A stretch of DNA of 64,000 nucleotides, taken from contig CP117875.1 in assembly GCA_028736075.1 (NCBI GenBank), positions 434,001 to 498,000 on the forward strand, given 5' to 3'. The translations under genes were made by a program, and so were the position numbers. Shown in pieces: positions 27,911 to 36,149 of this stretch. Under the pieces are notes generated by a model that was not told the origin of the DNA, did not search any database, and saw nothing but the letters and a program-made list of their open reading frames with translations. How positions within the stretch are numbered: position 1 is the first letter of the stretch; every line of letters starts with the position of its first letter. Origin of the DNA: Chryseobacterium sp. KACC 21268. GTDB lineage: Bacteria > Bacteroidota > Bacteroidia > Flavobacteriales > Weeksellaceae.

Positions 27911-28861
27911 ATGATTAACATTGCAGCGATAGAATACTATCTGCCCAAAAATATACTGACCAACGAAGACATTGCCAATGAATTCCCAGAGTGGAATGCA
28001 GAAAAAATCAAAGCAAAAATCGGCGTAGAATCCAGACATTTTGCAGATGAATCTGAAACAGCTCTCGACCTTGCTTATGAAGCTTGTGAAAAGCTTTTTA
28101 AGAATTATGACAAAAATAAAATCGATTTTATTCTTTTCTGTACTCAAAGTCCAGACTACTTTCTTCCGACAACGGCTTGTATTTTACAGGACAAATTAGG
28201 ACTTCAGAAAAACATTGGAGCTTTGGATTTTAATCTTGGCTGTTCAGGTTTTGTATATGGTTTAACACTAGCAAAAGGACTCATTTCCATTGGTTTAGCT
28301 AAAAATATTTTGTTGGTAACTTCTGATACTTACACCAAGTTTTTGGATAAGAATGACAAGTCCAACAGAAGCATCTTTGGTGATGGTGCCGCGGTTACCA
28401 TTGTAGAAAAAGACGACTCCAAGGCAGATTTCCAATATGTTGTGGGAACAGATGGTGCTGGATACAACAATCTAATTGTAGAAAATGGCGCTTCCAGAAA
28501 TACTTCGGAAAAGCCTGTTCTTTTTATGAAAGGTCCAAAGATTTTCACATTTGCTTTGGAAAACATTCCAACGTTAATTAGTGAAACGCTCGAAAAAAAC
28601 AAACTCAGACTAGAGGATATCGATCTTTTCGTTTTCCACCAGGCCAGTTCTTATATGCTGAATTACCTGAAGAATCTGTGTAATATTCCAGACGAAAAAT
28701 TCTTTTTGGATATGAAGGATATTGGCAATACGGTTTCTGCAAGTATTCCAATTGCTTTAAAATTAGCTTTGGACCAAGATAAAATCAAAGAAGGCTTCAA
28801 AGTAATGGTGGCAGGTTTTGGTGTAGGATATTCTTGGGGAGCTGGGATCTTAGAATTCTAA
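27911..28861 (+). CDS. 3-oxoacyl-ACP synthase III family protein (FabH-like)
   Basis: 316 residues, thiolase fold. The Cys-His-Asn triad of FabH is complete: C111 in NLGCSG, H243 in VFHQAS and N273 in GNTVSASIP. FabH joins acetyl-CoA to malonyl-ACP, but divergent homologues in surface-glycan loci are thought to make or transfer unusual acyl groups. A glycosyltransferase and a SAT-like acyltransferase follow directly, so an acyl decoration of a sugar is plausible. It is unlikely to be the housekeeping FabH because the other fatty-acid genes that usually accompany it are absent here. Confidence 0.82.
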   Translation: MINIAAIEYYLPKNILTNEDIANEFPEWNAEKIKAKIGVESRHFADESETALDLAYEACEKLFKNYDKNKIDFILFCTQSPDYFLPTTACILQDKLGLQKNIGALDFNLGCSGFVYGLTLAKGLISIGLAKNILLVTSDTYTKFLDKNDKSNRSIFGDGAAVTIVEKDDSKADFQYVVGTDGAGYNNLIVENGASRNTSEKPVLFMKGPKIFTFALENIPTLISETLEKNKLRLEDIDLFVFHQASSYMLNYLKNLCNIPDEKFFLDMKDIGNTVSASIPIALKLALDQDKIKEGFKVMVAGFGVGYSWGAGILEF

Positions 28862-28864
28862 ATT

Positions 28865-30010
28865 TTGAAGAAGAAAATACTTATCAGAATTGGTTCTCTG
28901 CGTCACGGCGGCGCAGAAAAAGTTTTGGTAACCTTTCTCAAAAACCTTCCAAGAGACAAATACGAAATTGATTTACTACTAAATCTTTATTCCGGGAAAT
29001 ATCTTACGGATGTTCCGGATTGGGTCAATGTGATGTACCTCAATCGTGGCGAAATGATCACTACCAATCGCCCGAAAGACATTCCAAGAAAAATATACAG
29101 AGTTGTTTATCAGCAACTTTTAAAAAAATATCCAAAAATTCTGTATAAGCGAAAACTCAAAAACAAAGTTTACGATGTTGAGTTTGCTGCTATCCACGGC
29201 TTCAAGGATGAAGTACTGAACAGTCCTTTGAAATCTTCCAAAAAACTGATGTGGATCCATAATGATCTTACACAGGTCAGTGGCTATACAGATGAAAAGA
29301 TCAGGCACTTCTTCCATTATGACAAAGTAATGGTCATTTCTGACAAGATTCAGCAGACATTTTTAGATTTAGCAAAAACCGAAGCCGAAAAAAAGAAAAT
29401 AGTAAGAATTTACAATCCACTTGACACTACCGAAATTCTTACAAAAGCTGAAAAACCAATTCTTAATTATACCTTCGACAAGGCAATTCCTACTTTTGTT
29501 TCTGTCGGAACTGTTTTCCCTCAGAAAGGTTTTGACCGATTGTTGAAAGTTCACAAAAGACTTCTGGATGAAGGTTTCCCACACAAAGTATTAATTGTTG
29601 GCGACGGTTATGATTTCGAAAATGTGAAAAAACTGAAATCAGAATTAAAAGTTGATGAAACCGCCACAATGTTTGGTTTTACAGACAATCCTTATCCCTA
29701 CTTCAAAGCAGCTGATTTTTATATTTTAAGCTCTCGATATGAAGGCTATCCAACTGTTTTGTTTGAAGCTATTACATTAAAAAAGAATATTCTCGCGACC
29801 GATGTCTCTGGCGTTACAGAAATGCTGGAAAATGGAAAATTAGGCTTAATCACAGAAAATTCTGAAGAAGGAATCTATGAAGGAATGAAGCGAGCATTGA
29901 AAAATCCCGAGAAATTTCAATCGTTTCAGGAAAATCTTGAGCATTATGAGATGCCTTTTAACTTGAAAAATTCTGTCGATAAAATTATGGAAATCATTGA
30001 TAATTTGTAA
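28865..30010 (+). CDS. Group 1 (GT4) glycosyltransferase
   Basis: 381 residues, TTG start 3 nt after the previous stop; the frame has no better ATG near the conserved start (ILIRIGSLRHGGAEKVL). C-terminal landmarks: FVSVGTVFPQKGFDRL, LIVGDGYD and LSSRYEGYPTVLFEA with both donor-contacting glutamates. Similar in plan to the protein of 26057-27214. Soluble, cytoplasmic face. Confidence 0.87.
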   Translation: MKKKILIRIGSLRHGGAEKVLVTFLKNLPRDKYEIDLLLNLYSGKYLTDVPDWVNVMYLNRGEMITTNRPKDIPRKIYRVVYQQLLKKYPKILYKRKLKNKVYDVEFAAIHGFKDEVLNSPLKSSKKLMWIHNDLTQVSGYTDEKIRHFFHYDKVMVISDKIQQTFLDLAKTEAEKKKIVRIYNPLDTTEILTKAEKPILNYTFDKAIPTFVSVGTVFPQKGFDRLLKVHKRLLDEGFPHKVLIVGDGYDFENVKKLKSELKVDETATMFGFTDNPYPYFKAADFYILSSRYEGYPTVLFEAITLKKNILATDVSGVTEMLENGKLGLITENSEEGIYEGMKRALKNPEKFQSFQENLEHYEMPFNLKNSVDKIMEIIDNL

Positions 30011-30019
30011 TTTTAACCA

Positions 30020-30571
30020 ATGAGTTATTCTATTCTTCAAAAAGATTTCTACCGAGAAAGTGGAAAATATCTGTCCCATTTTCAGATGCTGAAAAAATGT
30101 TTCAGTCCCAATCTTCATTACATCTATTGGTTCAGAAATGCTCAGAAACATTCTAAGTCATCATTAATAGGCAAATTCTACCGTCTGATTCTCCGACATT
30201 ATCAGATCAAATACGGATTTCAGATCTATGCAGAAACCCAGATTGGAGAAGGTTTGTATTTAGGCCATTGGGGCGCACTCGTCATCAATCCGAAAGCCAA
30301 GATTGGGAAAAACTGCAATATCGCACAAGGCGTAACCATCGCCCAGGCCAACCGCGGAAAAAATGAAGGCGTTCCCGTCATCGGAAACGAAGTCTGGATT
30401 GGTCCCAACGCTGTGATAGTCGGCAATATAACAATTGGCAACAATGTTCTTATCGGTCCAAATGCTTACGTGAATATGGATATTCCAGATAATTCTATTG
30501 CTTTGGGAAATCCTGCAGTCGTCACTTCAAAACAGAATGCGACCGAGGGTTATATTAACAATAAAGTTTAA
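30020..30571 (+). CDS. Serine acetyltransferase-like beta-helix acyltransferase
   Basis: 183 residues. An alpha-helical N-terminal part (1-75) precedes hexapeptide rungs (IGEGLYLGHWG, IGKNCNIAQGVTI, IGNNVLIGPN). The GHWGALVI segment has the CysE-type His, but the N-terminal helices are shorter than in true CysE and the C-terminal inhibitory tail is missing. Such proteins in polysaccharide loci O-acetylate sugars. Last gene of the locus; after it comes a 172-nt gap with a promoter for the next operon. Confidence 0.8.
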   Translation: MSYSILQKDFYRESGKYLSHFQMLKKCFSPNLHYIYWFRNAQKHSKSSLIGKFYRLILRHYQIKYGFQIYAETQIGEGLYLGHWGALVINPKAKIGKNCNIAQGVTIAQANRGKNEGVPVIGNEVWIGPNAVIVGNITIGNNVLIGPNAYVNMDIPDNSIALGNPAVVTSKQNATEGYINNKV

Positions 30572-30633
30572 TTAATTTTATTATTTCTCGCTTTGATATC
30601 ATATTTTCCTATATTAAACTTTGTTAAATCTCA

Positions 30634-30662
30634 TTGTTTTTAAATTTTAAATTATATTTTTG
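30634..30662 (+). promoter_or_regulatory. Promoter of the carbonic anhydrase-SulP operon
   Basis: TTG at 30634-30636, 18-nt spacer, TATTTTTG at 30655-30662 (perfect -7). The leader to the ATG at 30744 would be about 75 nt. No other structure is evident in the leader. Confidence 0.55.
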
Positions 30663-30743
30663 TGTAATTATTGATTTGGTCTATTAGTTTTTAGAAACAA
30701 CTACGCCGAATCAAATAATCATAAATGAGCAAATTTTATTGTT

Positions 30744-31421
30744 ATGACAAACTCTTATGAAGGTATTTTCGAAAACAATAAAAAATGGGTCGAAGGAAAG
30801 TTAGCGGACAATCCCAATTATTTCCACGATCTGGCTAAAACACAACACCCGGATTACCTCTACATCGGATGTTCAGACAGCCGCGCAACGGCAGAGGAAC
30901 TGATGGGCGTAGGGCCAGGCGAAGTTTTTGTACACAGAAACATTGCTAATGTGGTCAACACTTTGGATATGAGTTCTACAGCAGTAATTCAATACGCAGT
31001 TGAACATCTGAAGGTAAAACACATTATCGTCTGTGGACATTACAATTGCGGAGGCGTGAAAGCAGCAATGACGTCTCAGGATCTTGGACTTTTGAATCCT
31101 TGGCTGAGAAATATCAGAGATGTTTACAGACTTCATCAGGAAGAGTTGGATTCTGTGGATGCCGATAAAAAATATGATCGCCTTGTGGAACTGAATGTTC
31201 AGGAGCAATGCATCAATGTGATAAAAATGGCCTGCGTTCAGGAACGTTATATCTTGGATGAATATCCTATTGTTCACGGTTGGGTTTTCGACCTTAGAAC
31301 AGGAAAAATAATTGATCTGGAAATCGATTTTGAGAAAATCTTGAAAGATATCCAGAAAATCTATAACCTGACAGATTCTGATTGGGTAATGAGTAAAAAG
31401 AACAACAAAAATCTTATTTAA
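30744..31421 (+). CDS. Beta-class carbonic anhydrase (copy 1)
   Basis: 225 residues. Interconverts CO2 and bicarbonate. The zinc site is complete: C43 and the Asp-Arg dyad D45/R47 in GCSDSR, then H99 and C102 in CGHYNCGG. No signal peptide, so cytoplasmic. It is the first gene of an operon with a SulP transporter and a second beta-CA. VFVHRNIANVV (61-71) is the usual dimer-interface strand. Length is that of E. coli Can. Confidence 0.93.
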   Translation: MTNSYEGIFENNKKWVEGKLADNPNYFHDLAKTQHPDYLYIGCSDSRATAEELMGVGPGEVFVHRNIANVVNTLDMSSTAVIQYAVEHLKVKHIIVCGHYNCGGVKAAMTSQDLGLLNPWLRNIRDVYRLHQEELDSVDADKKYDRLVELNVQEQCINVIKMACVQERYILDEYPIVHGWVFDLRTGKIIDLEIDFEKILKDIQKIYNLTDSDWVMSKKNNKNLI

Positions 31422-31430
31422 GATTTATAT

Positions 31431-31724
31431 ATGAAGTATTGGAGTATTATAATATTAACGGTTTTTCTAAACTTTACGGCGCTTCCTGGGATTGCCGCTA
31501 TGTTTGGTTGGGAACTACCGAGAACCAATGTTATAGTCAACGAGGAAGAAACCCATGCCAACACTTTTGTACTTTACGAAAAAACTATTCCTAAAACTTT
31601 GGACATCCACGATTTCCTTAAGTTTTGTGAAGTTGTTCCTCAAAAAAAACTGACTCCAAATTGGGAAACAAATATTTACTTTTCCCCTTATCTGAGTATA
31701 TTTTCTCCTCCACCGGAAGCTTAA
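31431..31724 (+). CDS. Small membrane-anchored or exported protein of unknown function
   Basis: 97 residues. One hydrophobic N-terminal segment (about 4-23) acts as signal peptide or anchor; the rest is polar with a Pro-rich end (SPPPEA). No family recognised. It sits 9 nt after the first carbonic anhydrase and 134 nt before the SulP gene. Codon use and a clean ATG make it a real gene. Possible roles include a helper of the transporter, but nothing in the sequence proves that. Confidence 0.6.
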   Translation: MKYWSIIILTVFLNFTALPGIAAMFGWELPRTNVIVNEEETHANTFVLYEKTIPKTLDIHDFLKFCEVVPQKKLTPNWETNIYFSPYLSIFSPPPEA

Positions 31725-31858
31725 TTCGTTTGCGTTTTTCTATAAACGTTATTCTTGTTTGCTGTTTTTGATAACAGTAGGCTTTGTTCTGTATTAAGTC
31801 AATCAACACTTTTTTAGAATAATTGGTATTCATTATCAATGACTTCTGCCATATCATT

Positions 31859-33454
31859 ATGCAAAAATCAAAATCTTTGATTGGAGGGATCAAAGAGAAT
31901 TTTCCTTCCGGTCTTGTAGTTTTTCTTGTGGCACTGCCGCTTTGTCTTGGGATTGCTTTGGCATCAGGAGCGCCGCCATTATCTGGGATCATTGCTGGGA
32001 TTGTTGGCGGGATTGTTGTCGGACTCATTAGTAATTCCAACATCTCCGTTTCTGGTCCGGCTGCTGGTTTGACGGCCATCGTTTTGGTTGCCATCACAGA
32101 CCTGGGTGCATTTGAATTATTTCTTTGCGCAGGGATCATTGCGGGAATTCTACAGTTAATTTTAGGATTTGTCCGGGCAGGAAGTATCTCAAATTACTTT
32201 CCGAATAATGTGATTGAAGGAATGTTGGCTGGTATCGGAATCATCATTATTCTGAAACAAATTCCGCACGCCTTAGGATTTGACAGTGATTATGAAGGCC
32301 ACGAATCTATTTTTGATAAAGGACTTAATTTCGGATATTTCTCAGAATTATTTGGAGCGATCCATCCGGGAGCAATCGTTGTAACCTTGGTTTCTGTAGC
32401 AATTTTGCTGGCTTGGGACCATATTACTTTTCTGAAAAGAATAAAACTTTTACCTGGCGCACTGGTTGCCGTCATTGCGGGAATTCTACTGAATGAATTT
32501 TTCAAAATGTCTGGAAGTTCTTTGGCAATTTCTGAAAAACATTTGGTGACTTTGCCAACGCCAAGTTCATTGGAAGACTTCAAAAACCTGATCACGTTTC
32601 CAGATTTCAATGGATTTACGAATCCTAAAGTTTGGATCGCAGGTGCCACCATCGCAATTGTAGCATCTATCGAAACCTTGCTTTGTATTGAAGCTTCAGA
32701 CAGATTGGATGTAAGAAGAAGGATTACCGATACCAATTTGGAATTGAAAGCGCAAGGCATTGGAAACCTCATCAGCTCTTTCATTGGTGGATTGCCGATG
32801 ACGTCTGTAGTGGTAAGAAGTTCCGCTAATGCTAATGCTGGAGCAACTACCAAAGCTTCAGCCATCATTCACGGTGTTTTGTTGCTGATCTGTGTTTTGT
32901 CGATCCCGGTGATATTAAATCTAATTCCATTGGCAACTTTGGCAGCGGTATTAATCTTGGTAGGATATAAATTGGCAAAACCAGCAACCTTCAAACATTT
33001 CTGGCACAATGGGAAATATCAGTTCATTCCGTTTGTAGCAACCGTTTTGGCCGTGGTCTTCACCGATCTTTTGAAAGGTGTGGGAATTGGATTATTGATA
33101 TCAGTATTCTACATTCTTCAAGGAAATATGAAGCGCGCTTATTATCTGAACAAAGCCACTTTGGACGATGCAGATGAGATCACGATAAAATTGGCAGAGG
33201 AAGTTTCCTTCCTGAACAAAGCAGCCATCAAGAAAACTTTGAAGAACGTAAAATCTGGCTCCAAAGTCATCATTGATGCAAAAACAACCTCGTACATCAC
33301 AACAGATGTTCTGGAGATGATCCAGGATTTTGCCAATGTGAGAGCGAAGGAAGAAGACATAGAAGTCGAATTGCTTGGCTTCAAAACATCTTACAGAGAC
33401 TATGCGAGCGATCAAGATTCGCACGTCATCGTCAACCACAAAAGAGCAATGTAA
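31859..33454 (+). CDS. SulP family anion transporter (probable bicarbonate transporter) with C-terminal STAS-like domain
   Basis: 531 residues from the ATG at 31859; a TTG at 31823 would add 12 residues ahead of the conserved start and is rejected. About ten to twelve membrane helices begin with FPSGLVVFLVALPLCLGIALASGAPP (motif in residues 13-38), which includes the SulP substrate helix. The last 90 residues (from about 435) are a soluble STAS-like alpha/beta domain. SulP proteins carry sulfate, bicarbonate or other anions; flanking carbonic anhydrases point to bicarbonate. Direction of transport is not deducible. Confidence 0.88.
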   Translation: MQKSKSLIGGIKENFPSGLVVFLVALPLCLGIALASGAPPLSGIIAGIVGGIVVGLISNSNISVSGPAAGLTAIVLVAITDLGAFELFLCAGIIAGILQLILGFVRAGSISNYFPNNVIEGMLAGIGIIIILKQIPHALGFDSDYEGHESIFDKGLNFGYFSELFGAIHPGAIVVTLVSVAILLAWDHITFLKRIKLLPGALVAVIAGILLNEFFKMSGSSLAISEKHLVTLPTPSSLEDFKNLITFPDFNGFTNPKVWIAGATIAIVASIETLLCIEASDRLDVRRRITDTNLELKAQGIGNLISSFIGGLPMTSVVVRSSANANAGATTKASAIIHGVLLLICVLSIPVILNLIPLATLAAVLILVGYKLAKPATFKHFWHNGKYQFIPFVATVLAVVFTDLLKGVGIGLLISVFYILQGNMKRAYYLNKATLDDADEITIKLAEEVSFLNKAAIKKTLKNVKSGSKVIIDAKTTSYITTDVLEMIQDFANVRAKEEDIEVELLGFKTSYRDYASDQDSHVIVNHKRAM

Positions 33455-33499
33455 AAATTGCACAATCATTAACATTAATACTTTTTAAACATTTAAAAT

Positions 33500-34135
33500 A
33501 TGAAAGCACATACATTCGAAACACAAACGACCATTACTCCTGACAAAGCGCTTGAAATCCTAAAAGAAGGAAACGAAAGATTCGTTAAAAATCTGAAAGC
33601 GAACAGAGATCTTTTGTCTCAGGTCAATGACACGCGTGCGGGACAATGGCCATTTGCTGTAGTTTTGAGCTGTATCGACAGCCGTACATCTGCCGAATTG
33701 ATCTTTGATCAGGGACTGGGCGATATTTTCAGCGTGAGAATTGCTGGTAACTTTGTAAATCAGGACATTCTTGGTTCTATGGAATTTGGTTGCAACGTGG
33801 CCGGTTCCAAACTGGTTGTCGTTCTAGGTCACACCAAATGTGGCGCATTGAAGGGCGGATTGGACGCAGCAGCGATCCAAGGTCTTGGAATGGACAACCT
33901 GAACCATTTGATCGACCACTTTGATCACATCATCAAAGATATCATCACTGACGGTGAAGAGCGATCTTCTAAAAACGAAGACCTATTGGAAAGACTGAAT
34001 CAAAGCAATGTAAAAAATGCTATTGAAGACATCCGTACCAAAAGTTCTACGCTTAAAAAGATGGAAGAAGACGGCAAGATCAAGATCGTAGGAGCCAACT
34101 ACGATGTTGAGACCGGTGTGGTCACTTGGATCTAA
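33500..34135 (+). CDS. Beta-class carbonic anhydrase (copy 2)
   Basis: 211 residues. Zinc ligands C58 (SCIDSR, with D60/R62), H111 and C114 (GHTKCGALKGG). It starts with an N-terminal helix of the cab/plant-like beta-CA branch and is clearly different in sequence from copy 1, so the two are not a recent duplication. 45 nt behind SulP in the same operon. No export signal. A two-CA, one-transporter set would allow fast conversion on demand of the imported or released species. Confidence 0.92.
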   Translation: MKAHTFETQTTITPDKALEILKEGNERFVKNLKANRDLLSQVNDTRAGQWPFAVVLSCIDSRTSAELIFDQGLGDIFSVRIAGNFVNQDILGSMEFGCNVAGSKLVVVLGHTKCGALKGGLDAAAIQGLGMDNLNHLIDHFDHIIKDIITDGEERSSKNEDLLERLNQSNVKNAIEDIRTKSSTLKKMEEDGKIKIVGANYDVETGVVTWI

Positions 34136-34169
34136 AAAATATTTTTTCTTTATACAATTAATTAGGTTT

Positions 34170-34208
34170 GCAGGCCGGGTAATTTATTTTATCCGGCTTG
34201 CTTATTTC
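34170..34208 (+). terminator. Strong hairpin after the second carbonic anhydrase
   Basis: Arms 34170-34182 and 34189-34201 pair over 13 bp with two G-T wobbles and a 6-nt loop. The trailing T stretch is poor (TTATTT), so termination may need help or the hairpin may protect the 3' end of the operon mRNA. Confidence 0.55.
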
Positions 34209-34275
34209 CCTGCCAGAAACGAAACACAGGATATTAAAGGATATAAAATTCTTATGTTTTCCACAATAATCTATT

Positions 34276-34305
34276 TTTGGAATCCATTTTGTTATGATAC
34301 CTTTG
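34276..34305 (+). promoter_or_regulatory. Bacteroidota-type promoter
   Basis: TTTG (34276-34279), 18-nt spacer, TACCTTTG (34298-34305). Both parts match the consensus. The start codon at 34321 is only 15 nt past the -7 element, so the leader is a few bases long. Confidence 0.65.
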
Positions 34306-34320
34306 CAAAAACATACATTG

Positions 34321-34656
34321 ATGAAAAAATTATTCTTCCTGTTGGGCGCATCTTCCTTTGCGTTCGCTCAAACCGCTACCACAGAGCCGAAAGCATCATC
34401 CAAAGATCTTATAAACTCAAACAATGTAGTTTCACAGGATGTCAGTGGAACAGCCAAATCATCTGAAAATCAAGTGACAGCAACTTATGAAAGTAAGAAA
34501 CTCAAGAAATCTCAGGTTTATACCTCAGAAGGGAAGCTGATCCAGACTTCGACTAAAGCAATTTTAGATGAAAAGAAATTGAAAGCTGGGGAATACGTTA
34601 TCAAAGTTGATTTCCAGGATGGAACATCTACTTCTGCCAAATTTATAAAGGACTAA
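34321..34656 (+). CDS. Small secreted protein with T9SS type A-like tail
   Basis: 111 residues from the ATG at 34321; the open frame extends nine codons upstream but those overlap the promoter. A signal peptide (MKKLFFLLGASSFAFA) is followed by a Ser/Thr/Asn-rich stretch and then a C-terminal region whose end (LKAGEYVIKVDFQDG, closing with KFIKD) looks like the T9SS type A sorting domain. Hardly any passenger domain remains, which is unusual. Either it is a surface-attached minimal T9SS substrate or a periplasmic protein that only resembles the tail. Confidence 0.65.
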   Translation: MKKLFFLLGASSFAFAQTATTEPKASSKDLINSNNVVSQDVSGTAKSSENQVTATYESKKLKKSQVYTSEGKLIQTSTKAILDEKKLKAGEYVIKVDFQDGTSTSAKFIKD

Positions 34657-34658
34657 TA

Positions 34659-35222
34659 TTATTTTCCGTTGAAAGCGGTCATCGTATTTTGGATGCCTGC
34701 AAAGACAAAAGATAAACAGGCTTGGGAAAACTTTTCGATTCTTTCGGAAAGTTTTTCTTTTTCCTCATCGTTCCATTTTCCGAGAACGTAATCTGCTTGC
34801 TTTCCCTCAGAGAATTCTGCAGAAATTCCAAATCTCAATCTTGGGTAGTTTGGGGTATTGAGTTGTGACTGGATACTTTTCAATCCATTGTGACCAGCGT
34901 CAGAGCCTTTCATTTTCATCCTAAGAGAACCGAATGGCAGTGCGAGATCATCAGTAATAATTAAAATATTTTCTAAAGGAATATTCTCTTTTTGCATCCA
35001 GAATTTTACTGCATTACCCGAGAGATTCACGTAAGTGTCTGGTTTGAGGACAAAGACTTTCCTGCCTTTGTATTTGCCTTCTGCGAGTAGTCCAAAATTT
35101 GAAGATTTGAAAGGCGCTTCTATCTTCTCTGCAATTTTCTCTGCTACTTTGAAACCGATATTATGACGCGTTTCCGCATACTCTTCCCCTTTGTTGCCAA
35201 TACCGACAATGAGATACTTCAT
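34659..35222 (-). CDS. pth: Peptidyl-tRNA hydrolase
   Basis: 187 residues. Releases tRNA from peptidyl-tRNA that drops off the ribosome. N10 and catalytic H20 of GNKGEEYAETRHN, the substrate-binding asparagine in YVNLSGNAV (N66) and the catalytic aspartate D92 in TDDLALP are all in place; GHNG and RFGI complete the family pattern. Cytosolic, full length. It lies 9 nt behind the lipoprotein gene and may share its transcript. Confidence 0.96.
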   Translation of the reverse strand: MKYLIVGIGNKGEEYAETRHNIGFKVAEKIAEKIEAPFKSSNFGLLAEGKYKGRKVFVLKPDTYVNLSGNAVKFWMQKENIPLENILIITDDLALPFGSLRMKMKGSDAGHNGLKSIQSQLNTPNYPRLRFGISAEFSEGKQADYVLGKWNDEEKEKLSERIEKFSQACLSFVFAGIQNTMTAFNGK

Positions 35223-35231
35223 CTTTAAAAA

Positions 35232-36104
35232 TTATTTTACATATTCAAAAGCTACAGATCCCTGATCAGAAGTTCCAACAATCGGATATCCATCTGTATC
35301 GTAGGCAAATTTTAGATCAGCAGTAATGGACTCCGTGTTGGTTGTAGCCTTCATTGTTTTTGCATTGTTGATGGACAGCCCGCTTCCCACATTATTTTCC
35401 AGGTCAAAATGAGAACTTACCAATTTGAAAGCCATTGGCAAGCTATTCAGAGGATTTTTGTAAGTGTCATAATTACTGAATGCTGTTGTGATTACAATGG
35501 GATCAATTGTCACTGGTCCAGGCACCGTAGAAACTGTGTACTTCATCCCACTGACATTGCTGCCACTGAAGGTGTAATCTGTCTTTATTGTAAACAATTC
35601 GCTTGTATTGGTCTCGTCTTTTACCTTTGTAACGATGCTTTTGATCTTATCAGAAGAGTACTCGTAAGTTGTTGTCGAGTTATAAACTATTGTTCCATTT
35701 ACCTTATTAATCCCTTTGGACGATGTAAGTTTACCCGAAGTATAGGTCAAATCTTGGCTGTTAACTGTTCTATCTCCGGAGAAATCATCTACAGACTCGT
35801 AATCTACTTTGCTGATCTGGTCTGCAGCATAAGTTAAAGTGTACTTAAAAGAATTGTCATCCGCCGTTACGCTTGTAAGTTTATTGCTTGTATAATTGTA
35901 TGTTGCAACCACTTTATCGCCTCCACTATCGATGGATGTGACTTTCTTAATATTTTTAATCGTTGGATTTGTACTGCCATTATTGGGATTGAAGTCATAC
36001 TCTACTCCATTCAGAAAATCGCCAGATTCATCTTGGCTGGGACTGCAAGATGCCAGTGTAAAAATTCCAAATATGATAGAGAGATAATATATAATATTTT
36101 TCAT
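35232..36104 (-). CDS. Lipoprotein of unknown function
   Basis: 290 residues from the ATG at 36104 (an in-frame start seven codons earlier is less likely). Signal peptide with lipobox LASC, the Cys at about residue 19 being lipidated. The mature part is Thr/Ser-rich with repeated short beta units of the form VATYNYTSNKL, LTYAADQISKV, TTYEYSSDKI, in the manner of DUF4595-like Bacteroidota lipoproteins. Probably on the outer membrane or cell surface. No function can be assigned. Confidence 0.75.
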   Translation of the reverse strand: MKNIIYYLSIIFGIFTLASCSPSQDESGDFLNGVEYDFNPNNGSTNPTIKNIKKVTSIDSGGDKVVATYNYTSNKLTSVTADDNSFKYTLTYAADQISKVDYESVDDFSGDRTVNSQDLTYTSGKLTSSKGINKVNGTIVYNSTTTYEYSSDKIKSIVTKVKDETNTSELFTIKTDYTFSGSNVSGMKYTVSTVPGPVTIDPIVITTAFSNYDTYKNPLNSLPMAFKLVSSHFDLENNVGSGLSINNAKTMKATTNTESITADLKFAYDTDGYPIVGTSDQGSVAFEYVK

Positions 36105-36122
36105 TGTTTGATTTTCTGTTTG

Positions 36123-36130
36123 CAAAGTTA
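36123..36130 (-). promoter_or_regulatory. -7 element before the lipoprotein gene
   Basis: TAACTTTG on the minus strand, a perfect TAnnTTTG 18 nt before the ATG. A TTTG farther upstream (36159-36156) is 25 nt away, too far for a standard pair. Confidence 0.4.
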
Positions 36131-36149
36131 ACTTTTTAAAATAAATCCT

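Noticed and set aside
32290-32868. 192-codon minus-strand frame
   Set aside because: Mirror of the SulP membrane helices; hydrophobic only because the sense strand encodes helices.
34104-34466. 120-codon frame spanning the end of CA copy 2 and the next gene
   Set aside because: Overlaps two real genes in another frame and runs through the terminator hairpin and promoter.
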